DNA of 6,027 nucleotides, taken from NCBI GenBank assembly GCA_030039525.1, contig JASHVI010000079.1, forward strand, positions 1-6,027, given 5' to 3'. Each line of letters starts with the position of its first letter. Positions within the stretch are counted from its first letter, which is position 1. Below, one piece after another: positions 1 to 5,338 of this stretch. The position numbers were made by a program, and so were the translations under genes. This DNA comes from Thermoplasmata archaeon. GTDB taxonomy: Archaea > Thermoplasmatota > Thermoplasmata > Lutacidiplasmatales > UBA184. Under the pieces are notes generated by a model. It was not told the DNA's origin, made no database searches, and saw only the letters and a program-made list of their open reading frames with translations.

Positions 1-495
1 GTCGAACTCGTCGAGGCGGTAGAGGTTCCCGGTCCCGGTGCGTCGGGCCGCCCCGCCCCAGGCGAGCCCCTCCGGCCACCCCGGAGCCTCCGCGAGCAGG
101 GCCCGGAACCGCCGGCGGGCCGCGTCGGCCGGGGAGCCCTCGGGGGGCGGGGGCATCGGCTCCGCGCGCCGGAGCTCGGTCACCTCGTCCTCCGAGACGA
201 CCCAGACCCCGAGCCGGGGGGCCACCGGGCCGGTCGAAGCGCCGAGGAGCCGGCGGGCCAGCCGCTCGGTCGGCAGCGCGACCGCGACCCAGTCGCCGAG
301 GGAGCGGCGGGCCACGCCCTGCGCCTTCAGGTGCCGCCAGTCGGCGACCTTCAGCTCGACCAGGCCGACCTCCTCGCCGCGCACGGCGACGACGTCGAGG
401 AAGTCGCGGCCGTCGGGCGCGAACCAGACCCGGTAGCCGATCGCCTCGAGATGGCGCCCGACCGGCGCCCGCATCGAGGCCTCGCTCGGCCGCAT
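1..495 (-). CDS. PD-(D/E)XK nuclease-like protein, 3' end cut by window
   Basis: An open frame of 165 codons runs from the ATG at 495 to the left edge without a stop, so the C-terminus is missing. I do not recognise the exact family. The first 60 residues have the order expected of a PD-(D/E)XK nuclease fold: a helix with Glu17, then Asp34 in FLDVVAV, then Glu47-x-Lys49 in GLVELKVADW, then a following helix with Gln59. This is a fold-level inference from motif spacing, not a family match. Around residues 67-74 a strand reads GDWVAVAL. From about residue 112 there is a Pro-rich stretch, then an Arg/Ala helix and an aromatic/Gly-rich segment (GWPEGLAWGG), possibly a second small domain. The gene follows the mutL stop by 8 bases on the same strand, so it is probably the third gene of the mutS-mutL operon. 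The start is uncertain: a second ATG at 474 (residue 8) has a GAGG five bases upstream, whereas the first has no close Shine-Dalgarno. It may be a DNA-end or repair nuclease, or only a stray gene carried in the operon. Confidence 0.72.
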   Translation of the reverse strand, partial: MRPSEASMRAPVGRHLEAIGYRVWFAPDGRDFLDVVAVRGEEVGLVELKVADWRHLKAQGVARRSLGDWVAVALPTERLARRLLGASTGPVAPRLGVWVVSEDEVTELRRAEPMPPPPEGSPADAARRRFRALLAEAPGWPEGLAWGGAARRTGTGNLYRLDEFD

Positions 496-503
496 CGGGA
501 CCG

Positions 504-2288
504 CTACGGCGCCCCGCTCCTCAGGAAGCTCCGGTCGAGGCGGCCGCGGGACCATCGGACCGCGATCGGACGACCGTGCGGGCAGGCGTACGAGGGGTCG
601 CCGAGCCCGTCGAGCCCTCCGAGGATCGCCCGGAGCGACTCCGCCGAGATCCGGTCCCCGGCGCGGACCGCCGCGTGGCAGGCGATCGAGGCGGCGATCC
701 GCTCCGGTCCGCCGTCCGGCACCGTCGGCCGCCCGCCGTCGGCCAGTTCGTCGAGCAGCGTCCCGAGCGATCCCGGCAGCGCCGTGTGCCCGCGGAACGA
801 GGGGACGGCGAGCACCCGCTCCACCCCCTCGCCGAAGGCCTCGATGGTGAAGCCGGCCCCCTCGAGCTCGGGGCGGCGCGCGTCGAGCACCGCCCGCTGG
901 CGCGGGGTGAGCTCGACGAAGGCCGGGTCGACGAGCTCCTGGCGGCCGAGGTGCCCATCCCGCCGGATCCGCTCGAAGAGGAGCCGCTCGCTCGCGGCGT
1001 GCTGGTCGATGAGCCAGAGCGCCTCGTCCGCCTCCGCGACCCAGTAGAGGTCGAAGACCGGCCCGACCAGGCGGAGCCCGGGCCGGCCGACGCCGGCGGC
1101 GACCCCGACGAGGGGGAGCCCGATGTCGAGGGTGCGCTGGGTGGCGGCCGAGGACTCCGCGACGAGCGCCGGGCCGGCGGCGAGCCAGCTCGGGGTCGCG
1201 AGGAACCGGGCGGGGATCGCCGGGGGCTCGTCGGCGCGAAGGCGCACCGGGAGGGCGGCCCGCTCCGAGCCGACGGGACCCGCGAGCAGCGCGGCCCGGA
1301 CCGCCCGGCGGACCTCGAGGAGGAGCTCCCGCTCCCGCACGATCCGGACCTCCGCCTTGCTGGGGTGGACGTTGACGTCGACGCGCTCGGCGGGGACCTC
1401 CAGGTGGACCGCGCCCGCCGGGAAGCGGGTCCTCGGGAGGTGGTCCTGGAAGGCGAGCCGGAGCGCCTGGACGATCGGGCGGGAGCGGACCGGCCGGCCG
1501 TTGATCGCGAGGTGGAGGGAGGCCGCCGTGGGCCGATGGAAGGAGGGCCGGCCGAGGACGCCGGTGAGGTGGGAGCCCTCGGGGAGCGCCGCGTCGACGG
1601 AGAAGGCGACCGCGAGGAACTCCGGACCGAGGACGTGGCCCGCGGCATCGAATAGACGGGAGGTCGAGGGCCAGCGGGCGACCTCCCGGTGCTCGGAGCT
1701 CAACGAGAGGCTCGCGCCCGGCCGGGCGAGGTAGAGCGCCTGGAGGGTCTCCAGGACCTCGACCTGCTCCGCCGCCGGGCTCTTCAGGAACTTGCGGCGG
1801 GCCGGGGTCGCGAAGAAGAGGTCGCGGACCTCGACGGTGGTGCCCGGGGCGCGCCCGAGCTCGAAGCGCCCGGCGACGCTCCCGCCGACGACCGAGAGAC
1901 CGGCCGCGCCCTCCGCGTCGAGGGACCGGGACGTGATCCGCAGCCGCGCGACGGAGGCGATCGAGGCGAGCGCCTCGCCCCGGAAGCCGAGGCTCTCGAT
2001 GCGCTCGAGCGGGCCGTCGGGGGCCAGCTTGCTCGTGGCGTGCCGCTCGACCGCCAGCTCCAGCTCCGCCTCGGGGATGCCGTCGCCGTTGTCCGAGACC
2101 TCGATGAGGGTCCGTCCGCCCTCCTCGAGCCGCACGTCGATCCGGTCGGCGCCGGCGTCCAGCGCGTTCTCGACGAGCTCCTTCACCACCGAAGCGGGAC
2201 GCTCGACGACCTCGCCGGCGGCGATGTGGGCGACGGTCGCGGCGTCGAGCCGCCGGATCGGACGCCGTGGGGCCGGCGCCGGCGTCAC
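504..2288 (-). CDS. mutL: DNA mismatch repair protein MutL, endonuclease type
   Basis: MutL is recruited by MutS at mismatches, binds ATP as a dimer, and in organisms without MutH nicks the DNA strand itself. The 594-residue product has the full GHKL ATPase set: KELVENALDAGA (catalytic Glu37, Asn41), DNGDGI (66-71), ATSKL (84-88) and GFRGEAL (101-107), followed by the PARRKFLKS loop. A Pro/Ala-rich linker joins this to the C-terminal dimerisation domain. That domain carries the metal-binding endonuclease motif DQHAxxExxxxE (428-439), ACH at 536-538 and CPHGRP at 569-574, so it should be a nicking MutL. QELVDP at 450-455 sits where the Bacillus protein has its sliding-clamp-binding motif. The start is the GTG that overlaps the mutS stop as GTGA, with GGAGGGGAG a few bases upstream. 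The frame stays open far upstream inside mutS, but that extension lacks MutL similarity, while this start places the N-terminal ATPase helix normally. Length is typical. The family is widespread in bacteria and patchy in archaea. Confidence 0.96.
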   Translation of the reverse strand: MTPAPAPRRPIRRLDAATVAHIAAGEVVERPASVVKELVENALDAGADRIDVRLEEGGRTLIEVSDNGDGIPEAELELAVERHATSKLAPDGPLERIESLGFRGEALASIASVARLRITSRSLDAEGAAGLSVVGGSVAGRFELGRAPGTTVEVRDLFFATPARRKFLKSPAAEQVEVLETLQALYLARPGASLSLSSEHREVARWPSTSRLFDAAGHVLGPEFLAVAFSVDAALPEGSHLTGVLGRPSFHRPTAASLHLAINGRPVRSRPIVQALRLAFQDHLPRTRFPAGAVHLEVPAERVDVNVHPSKAEVRIVRERELLLEVRRAVRAALLAGPVGSERAALPVRLRADEPPAIPARFLATPSWLAAGPALVAESSAATQRTLDIGLPLVGVAAGVGRPGLRLVGPVFDLYWVAEADEALWLIDQHAASERLLFERIRRDGHLGRQELVDPAFVELTPRQRAVLDARRPELEGAGFTIEAFGEGVERVLAVPSFRGHTALPGSLGTLLDELADGGRPTVPDGGPERIAASIACHAAVRAGDRISAESLRAILGGLDGLGDPSYACPHGRPIAVRWSRGRLDRSFLRSGAP

Positions 2289-4903
2289 CGGGCGCTCCCC
2301 TCCGACGGCGGCGCGTCGAGGCGGCGGCGACGTTCGGCGAGCCACTGGAGGGCCTCCAGGGGCGAGAGCCGATCCGGATCGAGCGCGCGCAGCTCCTGCT
2401 CGAGCGGGCTCTCCGGGGCGGGCTCGGCGCTCAGCAGCACCGCCTGGGTGAACCGGGTCGCGCGACGCGTCCCGGAGCCCTTGGCGGGGAGCGGGACCGA
2501 GTCCGCCTCGAGCCGCTCGAGGAGGCGGCCCGCCTCCTCGGTCACCTCCGGCGGGAGCCCGGCGATCCGGGCGACGTGGAGCCCGTACGACCGGTCGGTG
2601 CTGCCGGGGACGAGACGGTGGAGGAACACGATCTCCTCCCCGCGCTCCCGCACGGCGAGATGGGCGTTCCGCGCGCCCTCCAGTCCCTCCACCAGGTCGG
2701 TCAGCTGGTGGTAGTGCGTCGCGAGGACGGCACGGCAGCGGCTCCGGTCGTGGAGGAACCGCAGGGTGGCCCACGCGAGGGCGAGCCCGTCGAAGGTGCT
2801 CGTCCCCCGTCCGACCTCATCGAGGAGGACGAGGGAGCTGGGCCCGGCGTCGCGGAGGATCTCCGCGACCTCGGTCATCTCGACCAGGAAGCTCGACTTG
2901 CCCCGACCGATCGCGTCGGTGAACCCCATCCGGGTGTGCAGCGCGTCGACCACGCCGATCCGGGCGAACCGGGCCGGCACAAACGAGCCCGACTGGGCGA
3001 GGACGACGAGGAGGCCGACCGTCCGCATGTACGTCGACTTGCCGGACATGTTCGGCCCGGTGAGGACGAGGAGCCGCTCCCCGTCGGCGTCGAGGTCGAT
3101 GTCGTTCGGGACGAAGCCGCCGCCGAGGAGCCGGTCGAGCGTCGGGTGGCGGGCGTCCCGCACCTGGATCCGGGAGCCCTCGTCGATCTCGGGCCGGACG
3201 AGGCCCCGCTCCTGCGCCGCCGCCGCGAACCCCGCGAGGGCGTCGACCTCGCCGAGGGCCCGGGAGACCCGGTGGATCGAGGGGACCTCCGCGTCGATCT
3301 CGGTCAGCAGCCCCTCCCAGGCGAGCGACTCCGCCCGCTCGGCCTCGTCCCGGGCGACGCGGACCCGTCCCTCGAGGTCGAGGAGGCGCTCGGTGACGAA
3401 CCGCTCCCCGCCGGCGATCGTCTGCTTGCGTCGGTAGTGCGCGGGGACGCGGCCGAGGTTCGGGCGGCTGACCTCGAGGTAGTATCCGAAGACCTGGTTG
3501 TACCCGATCTTGAGGGTCCGGATCCCGGTCGCGGCCTGCTCCTCGCGCTCCAGCTCGGCGAGCTCGCCGAGGGCGGCCCGCTCCCGCTGGCGGGCCGCAT
3601 CGATCTCCGGGGCGAATCCGGCGCGGAATCGCGGCTCCGCAGGGACCGGCCCGCTCCCGTCGACCGGGACGGCGGCGTCCAGGCGCTCCAGGAGCGTCGC
3701 GGGCGGGCGCAGGTCGGCGGAGAGGCGCTCGATCAGCGGGGCCCCGACGGCCGCGAGCTCCTCGGCGAGCCGACCCGCGCCGCGGAGCCCGTCGCGGAGC
3801 GCTCCGAGCTCGCCCGGGCGCAGTCGCCGGCCCGCGACGCGTCCCGCGATCCGTCCGAGGTCGGCGACCGCGGCGAGGTCCCTCCGAAGGGCGAGGAGGG
3901 AGGCCCCCCGTTCGGCGAGGGCCCCGACCGCGTCGTGGCGGGCCCGGATCGCCCCGACGTCGGCGAGGGGATTCCGGAGCCAGTAGGTAAGGGTCCGTCG
4001 CCCCGGGGCGGTGACCGCGAGGTCCCAGGTCGATCGCAGGGTCGCGCCGTCCGGGTCGTCCGGGTTCATCGGCGCGAGGATCTCGAGATGGCGGAGCGTC
4101 TTCCCGTCGAGGCGCATCCGGCGACCCCCGGGAGCCCGGGGCAGGGGCCGCACGTGGGGGAGCAGTCGCGGCTGCGTCTCCAGGACGTAGGCGGCGAGGC
4201 GCCTCGCCACCTCGGCGATCGGGGGATCCGCGCTCCCGATCGATCCGGCGAGGACGGGCGGCAGGGCGTCGACCTCGGCCGGCTCCGGCGCCTCGTCGAG
4301 CCGGGCCCGCGGGTGCTCGGTGCTCAGGAGGGTCCGGAGGCGCTCGGTCCCGGCCCCATCGACGACGAGGATCTCGCGCGGCGCGAGGCCGGCAACGGTC
4401 GCGACGAGCGACTCGGGTCCCTCGCCGTCCGCACGGTCCTGGAACCACTCGCCGGTGGTGAGGTCGACCGCGGCGTAGCTCCCCCTCGGGAGGCGCGCGT
4501 CGACCGCGACGAGGAAGTTGTGGTCCGCCCCGGGCAGCACCCGCTCCTCGACGACCGTCCCGGGCGTGATCACCCGGGTGACCTCCCGGCGGACGAGGCC
4601 CTTCGCGAACCGGGCATCCTCGACCTGATCGCAGAGGGCGACCCGGTAGCCCTTGCGGAGGAGGCGGTCGAGGTACGTCTCGAGGGCGTGGTGGGGGACG
4701 CCCGCCATCGGGACCCGCGCCCCCTTCGCGTCCGGGGCCCGGGCGGTCAGGGTGAGGTCGAGCTCCTTGGAGAGGAGCTTCGCGTCGTCCCCGAAGGTCT
4801 CGAAGAAATCCCCGACCCGGAACAGCACCAGGTGGCCCGGGTAGCGGGAGCGGACCCCCTCGTACTGCTCGAGCAGGGGGGAGAGCGGGGCCGCCTCGGA
4901 CAT
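2285..4903 (-). CDS. mutS: DNA mismatch repair protein MutS (MutS1)
   Basis: MutS recognises base mismatches and small loops, then converts to an ATP-bound sliding clamp that recruits MutL. The 872-residue product is close to the usual MutS1 length. The mismatch-binding domain begins at once and carries the Phe-x-Glu reader in GDFFETF (Phe33, Glu35), the residues that stack on and hydrogen-bond to the mismatched base. The lever/clamp region contains the conserved IGYNQVFGYYLEVS and GGERFVTERLLDLE segments. The ATPase has Walker A GPNMSGKST (616-624, Lys622) and Walker B LLDEVGRGTST with Asp695-Glu696, followed by a helix-turn-helix dimerisation region. The C-terminus ends with the usual LDPDRLSPLEAL helix. 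Together the mismatch reader and connector domains point to MutS1 rather than the recombination-linked MutS2. The ATG at 4903 fits the family N-terminus, and a TATA-like box 25-32 bases upstream with no Shine-Dalgarno suggests a leaderless mRNA. The gene shares a 4-base overlap with mutL, implying translational coupling. All key residues are intact. Confidence 0.97.
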   Translation of the reverse strand: MSEAAPLSPLLEQYEGVRSRYPGHLVLFRVGDFFETFGDDAKLLSKELDLTLTARAPDAKGARVPMAGVPHHALETYLDRLLRKGYRVALCDQVEDARFAKGLVRREVTRVITPGTVVEERVLPGADHNFLVAVDARLPRGSYAAVDLTTGEWFQDRADGEGPESLVATVAGLAPREILVVDGAGTERLRTLLSTEHPRARLDEAPEPAEVDALPPVLAGSIGSADPPIAEVARRLAAYVLETQPRLLPHVRPLPRAPGGRRMRLDGKTLRHLEILAPMNPDDPDGATLRSTWDLAVTAPGRRTLTYWLRNPLADVGAIRARHDAVGALAERGASLLALRRDLAAVADLGRIAGRVAGRRLRPGELGALRDGLRGAGRLAEELAAVGAPLIERLSADLRPPATLLERLDAAVPVDGSGPVPAEPRFRAGFAPEIDAARQRERAALGELAELEREEQAATGIRTLKIGYNQVFGYYLEVSRPNLGRVPAHYRRKQTIAGGERFVTERLLDLEGRVRVARDEAERAESLAWEGLLTEIDAEVPSIHRVSRALGEVDALAGFAAAAQERGLVRPEIDEGSRIQVRDARHPTLDRLLGGGFVPNDIDLDADGERLLVLTGPNMSGKSTYMRTVGLLVVLAQSGSFVPARFARIGVVDALHTRMGFTDAIGRGKSSFLVEMTEVAEILRDAGPSSLVLLDEVGRGTSTFDGLALAWATLRFLHDRSRCRAVLATHYHQLTDLVEGLEGARNAHLAVRERGEEIVFLHRLVPGSTDRSYGLHVARIAGLPPEVTEEAGRLLERLEADSVPLPAKGSGTRRATRFTQAVLLSAEPAPESPLEQELRALDPDRLSPLEALQWLAERRRRLDAPPSEGSAR
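2295..2303 (-). promoter_or_regulatory. Shine-Dalgarno sequence for mutL inside the mutS end
   Basis: The minus strand reads GGAGGGGAG shortly upstream of the mutL GTG (2288), inside the last codons of mutS. It is complementary to the anti-Shine-Dalgarno tail of 16S rRNA. It supports the GTG at the overlapping stop as the true mutL start, with re-initiation after mutS. In such GC-rich coding sequence a purine run can also arise by codon choice (Glu-Gly-Ser), so this is supportive rather than decisive. Confidence 0.5.
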
Positions 4904-4927
4904 CGCGCGCCGTCGGACGGGGCGGCG

Positions 4928-4937
4928 CCATAAATCG
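4928..4937 (-). promoter_or_regulatory. Archaeal TATA-like box of the mutSL operon
   Basis: The minus strand reads CGATTTATGG, a clear A/T island in very GC-rich DNA, with its ATTTAT core about 27-32 bases upstream of the mutS ATG. Archaeal TATA boxes lie about 25-30 bases before the transcription start, so transcription would begin at or within a few bases of the start codon. No Shine-Dalgarno is seen between the box and the ATG, which fits a leaderless mRNA. A purine-rich BRE element upstream of the box is weak at best (GAGTCGA). Confidence 0.62.
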
Positions 4938-5003
4938 ACTCGCGCGAGGCCGCGGAACACCGGGGCGCGGAGCCGTCGCGGGCGAGGGCCCGCCGCCCGA
5001 AGG

Positions 5004-5087
5004 CGCTGAGGGGGAGATTTGAACTCCCGGGGCGTTGCCGCCACCGGCTCTCAAGGCCGGCGCCTTGCCGGGCTAGGCTACCTCAGC
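5004..5087 (-). tRNA. trnS-UGA: tRNA-Ser(UGA), intronless
   Basis: This 84-base class II tRNA folds completely. The acceptor stem GCTGAGG pairs with CCTCAGC over seven pairs, and the discriminator is G73 as expected for serine. The D-stem is GCC/GGC with a GG in its loop. The anticodon stem is CCGGC/GCCGG (5056-5060 with 5044-5048), and its loop CTTGAGA gives the anticodon TGA (5051-5053), which reads UCA and probably other UCN codons. The 15-base variable region forms a GGCG/CGCC stem with a GCAA loop. The T-arm is GGGAG, TTCAAAT, CTCCC. The bases after the discriminator are CCT, so CCA is added after transcription. There is no intron. A TATA-like box sits 26-32 bases upstream, suggesting its own promoter. 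Confidence 0.96.
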
Positions 5088-5112
5088 TCGGCGACGCCGA
5101 GCGGCGCGCGGG

Positions 5113-5119
5113 TCTTATG
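5113..5119 (-). promoter_or_regulatory. TATA-like box upstream of tRNA-Ser
   Basis: The minus strand reads CATAAGA within a GC-rich spacer, 26-32 bases before the 5' end of tRNA-Ser. This is nearly the same spacing as the mutS box to its ATG. It is not a perfect TATA consensus, but it is the only A/T-rich site in the spacer, and its position would start transcription at or very near the mature 5' end. Confidence 0.5.
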
Positions 5120-5123
5120 GGTT

Positions 5124-5143
5124 CGGGCCCGGGACGGGGCCCG
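5124..5143 (-). other. GC hairpin between tRNA-Gly and tRNA-Ser
   Basis: CGGGCCC (5124-5130) and GGGCCCG (5137-5143) are perfect inverted repeats, giving a 7-pair all-GC stem with a 6-base loop. It begins 7 bases past the tRNA-Gly discriminator, in the direction of transcription. No T-run follows, so it does not look like a bacterial-type terminator. It may affect 3' trailer processing or separate the two tRNA units. In GC-rich DNA such palindromes also arise by chance. Confidence 0.35.
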
Positions 5144-5159
5144 GGGAGACTGCAGGCGC

Positions 5160-5183
5160 CGGGAGTTCCGCGGCGGGAGTTCC
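5160..5183. repeat. 10-base direct repeat across the intron and 3' exon
   Basis: The plus strand has CGGGAGTTCC at 5160-5169 and again at 5174-5183, offset by 14 bases. The first copy spans most of the exon-2 T-stem strand and the 3' splice bulge, and the second lies in the intron hairpin. This may mark a short tandem duplication that gave rise to the intron, or it may result from the shared base-pairing demands of the splice motif. Confidence 0.6.
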
Positions 5184-5189
5184 CGCCGA
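5165..5189 (-). other. tRNA-Gly intron at position 59/60 with strict BHB motif
   Basis: The precursor folds into a textbook archaeal bulge-helix-bulge. The exon helix is the T-stem CCGGG/CCCGG. The four-pair central helix is TTCG (5192-5195) with CGGA (5167-5170), including one T-G wobble. The two opposed three-base bulges are AAT (5189-5191) and ACT (5164-5166). The inner intron helix is CGGCGGG (5182-5188) with CCCGCCG (5171-5177), closed by the loop AACT (5178-5181). Cutting between the second and third base of each bulge, as the archaeal splicing endonuclease does, removes exactly 25 bases and restores a seven-base T-loop. In standard numbering the intron lies between residues 59 and 60. 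The structure and the restored tRNA are read directly from the sequence. Splicing in the cell is inferred. Confidence 0.9.
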
Positions 5190-5286
5190 TTCGAACCCGG
5201 GTGGTCAGCTTGGAAGGCTGACATCCTGCCGCTAGATTACGCCTGCACGCGCCGTCCGGGCCGGGCGGGCGAGGGAGCCCCCCCGC

Positions 5287-5291
5287 AAAAA
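5287..5291 (-). terminator. T-tract after cgi121, or TATA-like site of tRNA-Gly
   Basis: The minus strand carries TTTTT flanked by C and G runs, the only A/T-rich spot in the 92-base spacer between cgi121 and tRNA-Gly. It starts 48 bases past the cgi121 stop, which suits archaeal termination at short U-tracts. It also lies 41-45 bases before tRNA-Gly, so as a promoter element it would leave a leader of roughly 15 bases. The sequence cannot decide between these roles, and it may serve both. Confidence 0.35.
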
Positions 5292-5338
5292 GGGAGCGCA
5301 CGGTCCCGCCGGCGGCCTCCCCCACCGGGGGCGAGCGG

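Larger units (their letters stand above)
5151..5246 (-). tRNA. trnG-UCC: tRNA-Gly(UCC) with a T-loop intron
   Basis: The gene is 96 bases with a 25-base intron, leaving a 71-base mature tRNA. The acceptor stem GCAGGCG (5240-5246) pairs with CGCCTGC (5152-5158) over seven pairs, followed by discriminator A73. The D-stem is ATCT/GGAT with loop AGCGGCA. The anticodon stem TCAGC/GCTGA has the loop CTTCCAA, so the anticodon is TCC (5212-5214), reading GGA and probably GGG. The variable loop is four bases (CCAC). The T-stem CCGGG (5196-5200) meets its partner CCCGG (5159-5163) only after the intron is removed, which restores the standard loop TTCGAAT. CCA is not encoded. Exon 1 is 5190-5246 and exon 2 is 5151-5164. 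The upstream gene is cgi121, and the nearest A/T-rich site is the T-tract 41-45 bases upstream. Without recognising the intron this gene would be scored as a degenerate tRNA, but every stem is intact. Confidence 0.93.

Noticed and set aside
2289..2774. N-terminal extension of MutL upstream of the GTG at 2288
   Set aside because: The added 162 residues lie inside mutS, are Arg/Pro-rich without family similarity, and the MutL ATPase domain begins normally just after the GTG that overlaps the mutS stop.
2267..4933. An 888-codon open frame on the plus strand, antisense to mutS
   Set aside because: It lies opposite a MutS with every conserved motif. Its translation is a low-complexity mix of Arg, Gly, Pro, Glu and Asp, as expected when GC-rich codons are read on the other strand. 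The same applies to the other long frames overlapping mutL, mutS and cgi121.
4904..5044. N-terminal extension of MutS upstream of the ATG at 4903
   Set aside because: The extension would read through the TATA-like box and into tRNA-Ser. The MutS family N-terminus fits the ATG at 4903.
5021..5168. A shared 10-base segment, CCGGGAGTTC, in the tRNA-Ser T-arm (5021-5030, minus strand) and at the tRNA-Gly intron/exon junction (5159-5168, plus strand)
   Set aside because: The copies are in opposite orientation and each is explained by its own tRNA pairing. In GC-rich T-arm sequence this is probably coincidence.
5151..5246. tRNA-Gly as a decayed pseudogene with a broken T-arm
   Set aside because: All stems pair perfectly once the 25-base insert is removed, the insert has a full bulge-helix-bulge, and the discriminator and anticodon loop are normal. 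Decay would not leave this pattern.
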